Under the pieces are notes generated by a model that had not been told where the DNA came from, did not search any database, and saw only the letters and a program-made list of their open reading frames with translations. This document shows positions 19,561 to 26,860 of a DNA stretch of 64,000 nt, piece by piece. The stretch comes from Streptomyces sp. NBC_01264 (GTDB lineage: Bacteria; Actinomycetota; Actinomycetes; Streptomycetales; Streptomycetaceae). Position 1 is the stretch's first letter, and each line of letters starts with the position of its first letter. Location of the stretch: contig NZ_JAPEOX010000001.1 in NCBI RefSeq assembly GCF_026340675.1, positions 5,084,001 to 5,148,000 on the forward strand, given 5' to 3'. Made by a program: the position numbers and the translations under genes.

Positions 19561-20795
19561 CGCTGTTCTCCGTTCGGGGTGTTGCGGCTGTCGGCGAGGG
19601 TGGTGGTGAGGGTGCGGGTGTCGTCGAGGGTGCGGGCGCCGTGCATCCAGGCCACGTAGTCGTGGAGCTGGTCGGCGGAGTACGAGGAGAGCTGGGCGTT
19701 CCTGGCCGAGGCGGCGGGTCCCTGGGTGTGCCAGAGCTTGATGCTCTCCCGGGCGAGGAGCTGGATCTTCGCGGTGCGCTCACGCCGCTCGGCGTTGAAC
19801 TTCTCGAAGCGCTGGGGGAGTTCGGAGGTGTCGCAGTCGAGCAGGTCGCCCAGGATCACGGCGTCCTCGAGGCCCTGGCAGGCGCCCTGCGCCACGTAGT
19901 GGAGCATCGGGTGGGCCGCGTCGCCGAGCAGGACGACCCGTCCGTCGGTCCAGTTCGCGACCGGGTCCCGGTCCACGAGGACCCAGGACTTCCACCCTTC
20001 GCCGAGGGCGAGCAGCCGCTGCGCGTCCTCGCCCAGCGAGGCGAACTCGCGGCGGACGTCGCCCTTGGAGGCGGGCACTCCGGCCACCGTCTCGGTGGCC
20101 TTGTTGTCGCTGCTCGCCGCGAGGTTGAGGTACTTGCCGCCGGCGATCGGGTAGTGCACGAAGTGGCAGCCGGGCCCGGTCCACCAGGTCACGGAGGTGA
20201 GGTGGCGCAGGTCCTCGGGGATCTGCTCCATCGGGATGATCGCCCGGTAGACGGTGATCCCGGTGTTGCGGGGCGCGCCGTCCCCGACGAGCTGTCCGCG
20301 GATGGCCGAGTGGATGCCGTCGGCGCCGATGACGGCGTCGCCGGTGATGCGCTCACCGTTCTCCAGGACGACCGAGGCTCCGTAGGCGTCCTGCTCGTAC
20401 CCGGCGGCCGGCGCGCCGCTGCGCAGCTCGATCGCCTCCGAGGCCCGGCAGGCCTCCAGCAGCTTGGTGTGCAGTTCGGCGCGGTGGACGACGGCGTACG
20501 GGTTGCCGAAGCGCTCCCGGTAGGTGTCGGTCAGGTCCATGCTCACGACGTGTTCGCCGGTGACGCCGTCCATGAAGCGCAGCTCGTCCATGAGGACGGC
20601 GGTGGAGCGGACGCTCTCGCCGAGGCCGAGCTGGTCCAGGGCGTGGATCCCGTTGGGGGCGAGCTGGATGCCCGCTCCGATCTCGGCGAACTCGGGGGCG
20701 CGTTCCAGGACGAGTGCGGTGTGTCCCTGCCGGGTGACGGCGAGGGCCGTGGCCAGCCCGCCGATTCCGCCACCGACGATGATCAGCCTCGACAT
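19557..20795 (-). CDS. FAD-dependent aromatic hydroxylase (salicylate / 3-hydroxybenzoate hydroxylase type)
   Basis: A 412-residue class A flavin monooxygenase. Motifs in order: FAD loop VGGGIGGLATAL (7-18), DG motif GADGIHSAIR (157-166) and GD motif GDAAHPMLHYVAQGACQGLEDA (291-312). This set is typical of phenol and aminobenzoate ring hydroxylases using NAD(P)H and O2. In cremeomycin synthesis a hydroxylase of this general class (CreL) acts on an amino-hydroxybenzoate beside the diazotase CreM. The same neighbour relation exists here, with the ligase directly upstream and its stop overlapping this ATG by one base. Likely substrate is therefore an aromatic acid with ortho or para OH/NH2, by inference. 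Confidence 0.85.
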   Translation of the reverse strand: MSRLIIVGGGIGGLATALAVTRQGHTALVLERAPEFAEIGAGIQLAPNGIHALDQLGLGESVRSTAVLMDELRFMDGVTGEHVVSMDLTDTYRERFGNPYAVVHRAELHTKLLEACRASEAIELRSGAPAAGYEQDAYGASVVLENGERITGDAVIGADGIHSAIRGQLVGDGAPRNTGITVYRAIIPMEQIPEDLRHLTSVTWWTGPGCHFVHYPIAGGKYLNLAASSDNKATETVAGVPASKGDVRREFASLGEDAQRLLALGEGWKSWVLVDRDPVANWTDGRVVLLGDAAHPMLHYVAQGACQGLEDAVILGDLLDCDTSELPQRFEKFNAERRERTAKIQLLARESIKLWHTQGPAASARNAQLSSYSADQLHDYVAWMHGARTLDDTRTLTTTLADSRNTPNGEQR

Positions 20796-22387
20796 CAGAC
20801 CTGCTCCTGAAGGGATCGGCCGGCGGTGGCGCCGGAGGTGAGCAGCCGGGCGAGTTCCAGGCGCTTGATCTTGGTGGTGGCCGTCTGCGGCAGGTCGCAC
20901 TGGCGCCACTGGACGGGCTCGCCCATCCGCGGGAGTCCCGAGACGGCCGACTGCCAGGCCTTCAGGTCCAGCGGCTTGTCGTCCTTGGTGCATACGACGG
21001 GCACGGCGTGGCCGTTCTCGTCGGGGATGATGATGACCTCGGCCAGCTCGTCCAGCCGGGTGAAGAGGGTGTCCTCGGCGGCGAGGGTGGAGCCGAAGCC
21101 CTCGATCAGGTCGACCTCGCGGTCGAGCAGGTGCACGCAGCCCCACTTGGTGCGGTAGCCGACGTCGCCCATGCGCCACCAGCCGTCGTTGACCTGCTTG
21201 TCGTAGCGCTCCTGCTCGCCGAGGTAGGTGACGATCCGGCCGTCGCTCTTGACCTCGATGAAGCCGGGGTTGGTCTCCGACGGGGGCAGGCCGTTGCGGC
21301 TGACGACACGGACGTCGGTCATGCCCGGGAAGGGCATGCCCACGCAGCGGCCGTCGGCGTCGAGACCGCGGCGCTTGGAGAAGGAGCGCGCCACGGCGGG
21401 GCCGATCTCGCTCTGCCCGTACAGCTGGCCGAAGACCGGGGCCTTGCGGCGGGTGGCGGCCAGGAGCCGCTGGACGGTCCGCGGGTGGATGGCGTCGAAG
21501 GTGCTGCTGAAGAGCTTCACGTTCGCCAGAGGGCCGCGCGGGTCGTCGGCGAGCTCCTCCCACTCCATGAAGGAGTTGGGGTGGGCCTCCAGGATGCCGG
21601 GGCGGAGCTGGGCGAAGAGGTCGGCGGCCTGCTTGGGGTCGCCGTCGCGGAGCACGACGATCGGGAAGCCGCGGAAGAGGGAGATGGCCAGTGCGGTGAT
21701 GAGCCGTGAGTGGACGAAGGAGACGTGCATGGCGATGGTCTCGCGGCCCCGGATGAGCGGCTTGGTGATCATCGCCTGCGGCAGGTAGCGCGCCTGGAGG
21801 GTGTGACCGGTGTGGACGGCGAGCTTCGGGGTGCCGGTGGTGCCCGAGGTGTGGGTGATCAGGGTCGGGTGGTCCGGCGGCATGGTCACGGAGGGGACGC
21901 GCCCGACCCCGGCGAGGGAGGCCAGCTCGGTCGCCTGCTGGTAGCTGCCGGAGGTGAGTAGGACCTGCTCGGCCTCCGCGAACACCGAGGCGGGCAGCTC
22001 GTTCTCCAGCTTGTCCTGGTCGGTGAGGAGGTACGGCTGGTCGGTGCGGCGCACGAGTTCGGCAACGGTCTCGCCGTCGAGCTTCGGCGACAGCAGCACC
22101 GGTACGGCGCCGATGCGGGCCACGGCGCAGGCCAGCAGCGTGATGTCGAAGCCGTCGGACTTGTAGACGACCACGCGTCGGCCGGGGCGGACCTTGGCGG
22201 CCCAGAGCCGGGACGCGAAGTCGTCGATCAGGTCGGCGACTTCGGCCACGGTCGCCCGGCGGCCCAGTGCCGGGGCGATGTCCAGGTCGTGGTCCAGGAT
22301 CACCACGTTCGTCGGGTGCTTCCTGGCGGCCCGCTCGAAGAGCGTCCCGAGCCGGATGCCTTTGTTGCCGATGCGCTGCAGAATCAT
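20795..22387 (-). CDS. ANL-superfamily ligase; candidate CreM-like diazotase or aryl-CoA ligase
   Basis: A 530-residue adenylate-forming enzyme. P-loop THTSGTTGTPK (178-188), aromatic/A5 segment GQLYGQSEIG (320-329), WWRMGDVG (403-410), hinge DREVDLIEGFGS (422-433) and the C-terminal TTKIKR lysine region (504-509). Two activities fit: CoA ligation of an aromatic acid, or CreM-type ATP-dependent use of nitrite to diazotise an arylamine. The coupled order ligase - hydroxylase - CreE - CreD favours the second (inference). The hinge region lacks the common GRxDDxI text, showing divergence from standard acyl-CoA synthetases. A 109-bp leader separates it from the SRPBCC gene. Confidence 0.8.
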   Translation of the reverse strand: MILQRIGNKGIRLGTLFERAARKHPTNVVILDHDLDIAPALGRRATVAEVADLIDDFASRLWAAKVRPGRRVVVYKSDGFDITLLACAVARIGAVPVLLSPKLDGETVAELVRRTDQPYLLTDQDKLENELPASVFAEAEQVLLTSGSYQQATELASLAGVGRVPSVTMPPDHPTLITHTSGTTGTPKLAVHTGHTLQARYLPQAMITKPLIRGRETIAMHVSFVHSRLITALAISLFRGFPIVVLRDGDPKQAADLFAQLRPGILEAHPNSFMEWEELADDPRGPLANVKLFSSTFDAIHPRTVQRLLAATRRKAPVFGQLYGQSEIGPAVARSFSKRRGLDADGRCVGMPFPGMTDVRVVSRNGLPPSETNPGFIEVKSDGRIVTYLGEQERYDKQVNDGWWRMGDVGYRTKWGCVHLLDREVDLIEGFGSTLAAEDTLFTRLDELAEVIIIPDENGHAVPVVCTKDDKPLDLKAWQSAVSGLPRMGEPVQWRQCDLPQTATTKIKRLELARLLTSGATAGRSLQEQV

Positions 22388-22452
22388 CGTCTCGCCGTTC
22401 TCAAGTCTCTTACAGAAAAGGTCAGTTGGTCTCTCGGGGTAATCTCTGTCCG

Positions 22453-22484
22453 CTCTCGGGCCGCTCGCCTCTCGGGCCGCTCGC
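22453..22484. repeat. Perfect 16-bp tandem duplication
   Basis: CTCTCGGGCCGCTCGC occurs twice back to back in the 109-bp gap between the SRPBCC and ligase genes. It adds no reading frame and may be a recent slippage event in the ligase leader. Confidence 0.8.
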
Positions 22485-22496
22485 CGCCCGATGGGC

Positions 22497-23033
22497 TCAG
22501 GCGGTCTTCTCGATGACCGGCTTGACGCGCTGCAGGGTCTCGGCGAGGTCGCCGGCCACCTTCTCGCCCCACTCGGCGAAGAACTTCTGCTGGGCGTCGG
22601 CGTCCATCTCGGCGGTGATGCCGACGATTCCCTCCGTGGCGGTGCCCATCCGGAAGTGGTGCGTGAGGAGGCTGCCCGCGCCCTCGGCCTCGATGGAGAA
22701 GCCCCAGACGCTGTCCTGCTTCACCCCGGAGCTGTTGTGCATGGCCCACTGGAAGGTGCGGCCGGCTTCGGCCTCGACGACCTCGGCGTGGGTGGTCCAC
22801 TTGCCGCGCACCACCGGGGCCCAGGAGACGACGTCCTCGCTGCGCTGGTTCTCGCCGCGGAAGACCGATCCGACCGCGCCGGGGGCGCCGGAGGCCCATT
22901 CGCCGCCCAGGCATTCGGGGCTCCAGTCGCCGCTGCGGGCCAGGTCGCTGACGACCGCGTACACCTCGGCCGGGGTGGCCTGTACGTGGATCTGGGCTCG
23001 CGACCCGAAGAGGGGCGTCTGGGTCTCGCTCAT
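22497..23033 (-). CDS. SRPBCC-family (START/Bet v1-like) protein
   Basis: A 178-residue ligand-binding fold of the polyketide cyclase/dehydrase and AHSA1-like group: N-terminal IHVQATPAEVYAVVSDLARSGDWSPEC, central beta strands (WTTHAEVVEAEAGRTFQWAM) and a long C-terminal helix (FFAEWGEKVAGDLAETLQRVKPVI). No catalytic residues can be assigned. Being the first gene of the ligase-hydroxylase-CreE-CreD unit and lying right behind the TetR-controlled promoter, it may bind a hydrophobic aromatic intermediate. AGGAGG is well placed before ATG 23033. Confidence 0.8.
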   Translation of the reverse strand: MSETQTPLFGSRAQIHVQATPAEVYAVVSDLARSGDWSPECLGGEWASGAPGAVGSVFRGENQRSEDVVSWAPVVRGKWTTHAEVVEAEAGRTFQWAMHNSSGVKQDSVWGFSIEAEGAGSLLTHHFRMGTATEGIVGITAEMDADAQQKFFAEWGEKVAGDLAETLQRVKPVIEKTA

Positions 23034-23118
23034 GGAAATGGCCTCCTGGAAAGTCCGCTCGAATGCTGTGGCTGGTTCGAATTCCCCGGCCGGCGCCCGT
23101 TCCGGCGCCTTCCGATGA

Positions 23119-23178
23119 CTGAACCATACAGTTCAGTTCAGTTGAACGCAACGGTTCAGTTCAGTTGGGACCTAGACT
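23119..23178. promoter_or_regulatory. Divergent control region with operator, SRPBCC operon / tetR
   Basis: Core CTGAACCATACAGTTCAG (23119-23136) with extra CAGTT units to 23144, then a second partial copy GGTTCAGTTCAGTTG at 23153-23167. On the minus strand the core overlaps -10 TATGGT with a 17-bp spacer from TTGCGT, a good promoter for the SRPBCC operon. On the plus strand TAGACT (23173-23178) could be the -10 for tetR. The two operator copies would allow joint control of both directions, including autoregulation. Confidence 0.8.
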
Positions 23179-23210
23179 GGATTCCCACCGCCGAGGAGTA
23201 GGGGATCGAC

Positions 23211-23861
23211 ATGAAGGCGCGCACCACGGCAGAGCAGCCCGCCGTCCCCACCGGGGCCCGCGCCGCGCGCAAGCGCCAGGCCATCCTGGAGGCGGCGCGC
23301 ACGGTGTTCCTGCGCGACGGCTTCGGGGCCGGCATAGACCTGCTGGCCGCGGAGGCGGGGGTCTCCAAGGTGACCGTCTACAACCACTTCGGCAGCAAGG
23401 AGAACCTCTTCAACGCCGTGATCGGGCAGACGCTCGACGAGGCGCTGGAGGTGGCCCAGTCGGTGATTCAGGCCAAGCTCGCCGAGTCAGACGACATCCG
23501 CACGGACCTGGTGGAGGCGTGCCGCACCTGGGTCGCGGGCCTGACAGCACCCGATGTGCTGGCGCTGCGCAATGTGATCGCGGGGGAGCGCCACCGGTTC
23601 CCCGAGCTGGGGAGCGCCTGGCAGGAGGAGGGTCCGGGCCGCCAGCACGCCACCTTGGCCACGGCCCTCGGCCGCCTCAACGACCGCGGTCTGCTCCGGA
23701 TCCCGGACATGGAGCTGGCGGTGCTCCAGCTCTCGGGCCTGGTGCTGTCCCCGCACCTGGTCTACGGCGTGTACGGCACCGCCCTGGACGAGGACCTCGC
23801 GGAGCGTCTCGTACAGGGCGGTGTGGCGATGTTCCTGAACCAGTACGGGGTCGACCAGTAG
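23211..23861 (+). CDS. TetR/AcrR-family transcriptional regulator
   Basis: A 216-residue regulator. The N-terminal helix-turn-helix spans about residues 20-65 (KRQAILEAARTVFLRDGFGAG ... SKVTVYNHFGSKENLF), and a helical ligand domain of the AefR-like type follows. It is divergent from the SRPBCC-ligase-CreE-CreD operon, with two copies of the CTGAAC element in between. I infer that it represses its own gene, that operon, the nitrate operon and the pirin gene through this element, and is released by a pathway ligand or aromatic stress signal. The ligand is unknown. Confidence 0.9.
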   Translation: MKARTTAEQPAVPTGARAARKRQAILEAARTVFLRDGFGAGIDLLAAEAGVSKVTVYNHFGSKENLFNAVIGQTLDEALEVAQSVIQAKLAESDDIRTDLVEACRTWVAGLTAPDVLALRNVIAGERHRFPELGSAWQEEGPGRQHATLATALGRLNDRGLLRIPDMELAVLQLSGLVLSPHLVYGVYGTALDEDLAERLVQGGVAMFLNQYGVDQ

Positions 23862-23881
23862 GGCCGGCCGCCCGGCGCCGG

Positions 23882-24802
23882 TCAGTCCTCGTACCGGCAG
23901 TCCTCGTACCGGCCGAGGCGGTCGTTCGCGTAGTCGTCGAAGGCCCGGTCGATCTCCTGTGGGGTGTTCATGACGAACGGGCCGCTGCGGACCACGGGTT
24001 CGCCGATCGGCTCACCGGACAGGAAGAGCAGGTCGGCGCCGACCGGCCCGCCCTCGACCCGGACGCTGTCGCCGTCGTGCGCGAGGACGGCCAGGTCCCC
24101 GTCGACGAGTTCCCGCGAGGCGGCCTTCCCGCTGCCGGACAGGACGTACACGGCGGCGTTGCGGCCCGCCGGAGCGGGGAGTACGGCGCTGCTGCCCGGG
24201 GCCACCGACGCGTGCACGACGGTCACCGGCACCAGGGTCGGGAAGGGTCCGGTCACGCCGAGCGCCGTGCCCGCGATGACCTTGAACCAGGAGCCGTCGA
24301 GCTCGCGGACGACCGGGATCAGCTCGGCGCCGCGGTGGCGGGTGCGGGGGCGGACCCCCTTGAGGCGGGCGGGCAGATTGACCCAGATCTGCAGGTGGTG
24401 CTGGAGGCCGCCGGCCTCGCGGAAGGCCGCGGTCGGCCGCGCCGTGTCCAGCACGCCCGCGCCGGCCGTGAGCCACCGCACGCCGCCGGGACGTACGACG
24501 CCGCGGCTGCCCGTCGAGTCCGCGTACTCGATGTCTCCGTCCAGGACGTACGCGATGCTCTCGAAGCCGCGGTGCGGGTGCTCGGGGTCGCCGCCCCTGG
24601 GCTCGCCCGGTCCGAGGGCCACGGGGCCGACCTGGTCGACCGTCAGGAAGGGGTCCAGCTGCGGGATGCGCGGTGTGGGGACGGAGCGGCGCACCGGGAA
24701 TCCCTCGCCCTCCAGGGCGCGGACCGGCTGAAGCACGTCGACCACCGAACGGCTCGCGGCGGCGGTGGGGGTGGGGTCGGTTGCGGAACCGGGCGTGGTC
24801 AT
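23882..24802 (-). CDS. Pirin-family bicupin protein
   Basis: A 306-residue pirin with the N-terminal cupin motif HPHRGFE (about residues 77-83) that binds an iron or other metal, and the C-terminal cupin tail GPFVMNTPQEIDRAFDDY. Bacterial pirins can be quercetinase-like dioxygenases or redox-sensitive partners of other enzymes. Its promoter carries the third copy of the locus operator, so it is probably part of the same regulon. The last residues GRYEDCRYED come from a 14-bp direct repeat at the 3' end (23884-23912). It converges on tetR with a 20-bp gap. Confidence 0.88.
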   Translation of the reverse strand: MTTPGSATDPTPTAAASRSVVDVLQPVRALEGEGFPVRRSVPTPRIPQLDPFLTVDQVGPVALGPGEPRGGDPEHPHRGFESIAYVLDGDIEYADSTGSRGVVRPGGVRWLTAGAGVLDTARPTAAFREAGGLQHHLQIWVNLPARLKGVRPRTRHRGAELIPVVRELDGSWFKVIAGTALGVTGPFPTLVPVTVVHASVAPGSSAVLPAPAGRNAAVYVLSGSGKAASRELVDGDLAVLAHDGDSVRVEGGPVGADLLFLSGEPIGEPVVRSGPFVMNTPQEIDRAFDDYANDRLGRYEDCRYED

Positions 24803-24855
24803 GATGCCTTCTCTCTTGGTGGTCGGACGTCGTCCTGCCGTCCCTCCCGAGTTTT

Positions 24856-24891
24856 CTGAACTATACAGTTCAGTTCAGTTGTCTCGCAAGG
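24856..24891 (-). promoter_or_regulatory. Promoter plus shared operator, pirin gene
   Basis: CTGAACTATACAGTTCAG (24856-24873) is a perfect 7-4-7 palindrome and the best copy in the window, extended by CAGTT repeats to 24881. On the minus strand it contains -10 TATAGT (complement of 24860-24865), with TTGCGA 18 bp upstream as -35. It is also 172 bp upstream of the divergent FMN reductase gene, which may share the control. The rest of the 24803-25052 gap shows nothing else that I can assign. Confidence 0.8.
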
Positions 24892-25052
24892 CCGGACGTC
24901 ACCGCATCCCGGACAGCTGACAGATACGCCGGTACGCGGTTGAAGCCCACCCGCGCCTGCGGCCAGACTCCCGCACATCCCACCGACTTCTGCGCACGGG
25001 CCTGCCGGGCACGGCGTTCACCGCTCATGTCACCTTCACGGAAGAGAAGTTC

Positions 25053-25634
25053 ATGCCCGATCTCAAGATTCTGGCCATCTCCGGCAGTCTGCGTGCCGCC
25101 TCGCTCAACAGCGCCCTGGTGCGCGCCGCGCAGAAGTTCGCCCCCAGTGGCCTGTCCATCGAGATCTACGAGGGCCTGCGCGAGATTCCTCCGTACGACA
25201 CGGACCTCGACAACGCCACCCCGCCGGCCGCGGCGACCGACCTGCGCCGCCGCATCACCGAGGCGGACGGCCTGTTCATCGCCACCCCCGAGTACAACTA
25301 CGGCATCCCCGGCGTCCTGAAGAACGCGCTGGACTGGGCGAGCCGCCCGATCGCCCCCTCGCCGGTCTCCTCGCTCGCCGCCAAGCCGATCGCGATCGCG
25401 GGCGCCGCGCCGACCAACTTCGGTACGGTCCGCGCCCAGCTGGCGCTGCGCCAGTCGTTCCTGTGGACGGACTCCAAGGTCGTCGGCAAGCCGGAGCTCC
25501 AGATCTTCCGGGCCCACGAGCGCTTCGACGAGTCCGGCAATCTGACCGACGAGATCACCATCGGCCTGCTCCGGCAGCTGCTCGACGCGCTCGCCGCGAA
25601 GATCCGCGAGACGCGGGCCGCCGAGTCCGTCTGA
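25053..25634 (+). CDS. NADPH-dependent FMN reductase (ChrR/azoreductase-like)
   Basis: A 193-residue flavodoxin-fold reductase: phosphate loop ISGSLRAASLNSAL (about 9-22) and the TPEYNYGIPGVLKNALDW motif (about 76-93) that defines the NADPH-dependent FMN reductase family. Such enzymes reduce quinones, chromate, nitro- or azo-compounds, or supply reduced FMN. It is divergent from the pirin gene and shares its intergenic region. It may detoxify quinone or diazo products of the locus. A 12-bp stem terminator follows immediately. Confidence 0.88.
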   Translation: MPDLKILAISGSLRAASLNSALVRAAQKFAPSGLSIEIYEGLREIPPYDTDLDNATPPAAATDLRRRITEADGLFIATPEYNYGIPGVLKNALDWASRPIAPSPVSSLAAKPIAIAGAAPTNFGTVRAQLALRQSFLWTDSKVVGKPELQIFRAHERFDESGNLTDEITIGLLRQLLDALAAKIRETRAAESV

Positions 25635-25655
25635 TCCCCTGATCCCCCCACACCC

Positions 25656-25696
25656 CCGAAGGGCCGCCCGTCCCCCGCGCGGCCCTTCGGTCTTTT
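25656..25696 (+). terminator. Rho-independent terminator
   Basis: A perfect 12-bp stem CCGAAGGGCCGC / GCGGCCCTTCGG (25656-25667 with 25679-25690) is followed by TCTTTT. It closes the FMN reductase gene and is a reasonable right limit for the biosynthetic locus. Confidence 0.85.
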
Positions 25697-25782
25697 CATC
25701 ACCGGCCCCCTCCCGGCGAGGAGTTGACGAAGCCTCCTCCGCGCCCTGCGTGCGGGGCGGGGCGGCTTGGGAGGATCGGGTC

Positions 25783-26766
25783 ATGCGCGCAGCCTTCATC
25801 GAAGAACTCGGTCCCGCCGAGAACATCCGCTACGGCGAGATCGCCCCTCCGGCCCCCGGCCCGACGGACGTTCTGGTCGAGGTCGAAGCGGTATCCGTCA
25901 ACCCGGTCGACACCTTCGTGCGGTCGGGCCTCTTCCGCACCCCGGTCGAGTTCCCGTTCGTCATCGGCCGCGACCTCGTCGGGACGGTCGTATCGGCCGG
26001 TCCCGGAGCCCCGGGCTTCGCCGTCGGCGACCGGGTCTGGTCCAACAGCCTCGGCCACGGGGGCCGTCAGGGCGCCGCCGCCGAACGGGCCGCCGTTCCG
26101 GCCGACCGGCTCTACCACCTGCCCGCCGGCGTGGACCCGGCGGAAGCGGTCGCGCTGGTGCACCCCGCCGGCACCGCCTACCTCGCCCTGTTCACGCACG
26201 GCCGGGTCCGGGCCGGCGAGACCGTACTGATCGCCGGAGCCGCCGGGAACGTGGGCAGCGCCCTCGTCGTCATGGCCGTCGAGGCGGGAGCCCGGGTCAT
26301 CGCCACCGCCTCCGCGCGCGACGCCGAACACTGCCGCCTCCTCGGCGCGACGGCGGTCCTCGACTACAAGGACCCCGAACTGGCCGACCGCATACGCGAG
26401 ATCAGCCCGCGGGGGATCGACCTCCATGTGGACACCTCCGGCACGAACGACCTGACCGGCGCCGTGGGCGCACTCGCCCACCGCGGCCGCATCGTGCTCC
26501 TCGCCGGTGCCCGCTCCCAGCCGGTCCTGCCGGCCGGAGCGCTCTACATGAAGGACGGCTCGATCGTCGGCTTCGTCATCTCCCACGCCACCACGGCGGA
26601 ACTCGCCGAAGCCTCCGTGTCGATCAACCGCCTGCTGGCGAGCGGCCGGCTGCGCGCCCGCTCCGTCGAGCGGGCCTCCCTGGCGGAGGGGGCCCGGACC
26701 CACCGGCGCATCGAGGACGGGGAACTGCACGGCAGTCGAGTGGTGCTCCTGCCGAAGGCTTCGTAG
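25783..26766 (+). CDS. NADPH:quinone reductase-like zinc-independent MDR protein
   Basis: A 327-residue medium-chain dehydrogenase/reductase of the quinone oxidoreductase (QOR) branch. GroES-like N-terminal half (VSVNPVDTFVRSGLF, GRDLVGTVVSAGPG) and Rossmann half with ETVLIAGAAGNVGSALVVMA (about 154-173). Zinc ligands of alcohol dehydrogenases are absent. It would reduce quinones or enals with NADPH. ATG 25783 with GGGAGG upstream is preferred to the ATG at 25750. A DHA2-type exporter follows on the same strand. Confidence 0.88.
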   Translation: MRAAFIEELGPAENIRYGEIAPPAPGPTDVLVEVEAVSVNPVDTFVRSGLFRTPVEFPFVIGRDLVGTVVSAGPGAPGFAVGDRVWSNSLGHGGRQGAAAERAAVPADRLYHLPAGVDPAEAVALVHPAGTAYLALFTHGRVRAGETVLIAGAAGNVGSALVVMAVEAGARVIATASARDAEHCRLLGATAVLDYKDPELADRIREISPRGIDLHVDTSGTNDLTGAVGALAHRGRIVLLAGARSQPVLPAGALYMKDGSIVGFVISHATTAELAEASVSINRLLASGRLRARSVERASLAEGARTHRRIEDGELHGSRVVLLPKAS

Positions 26767-26860
26767 ATCCCTGGGACCCCTGGGGTCCGTCGGCTCAGGA
26801 CCTGACGGACTGGCGCCCGGCCCACGGCGGTGCCCGTGAGCCGCTGCCAGACTGCGCGGC

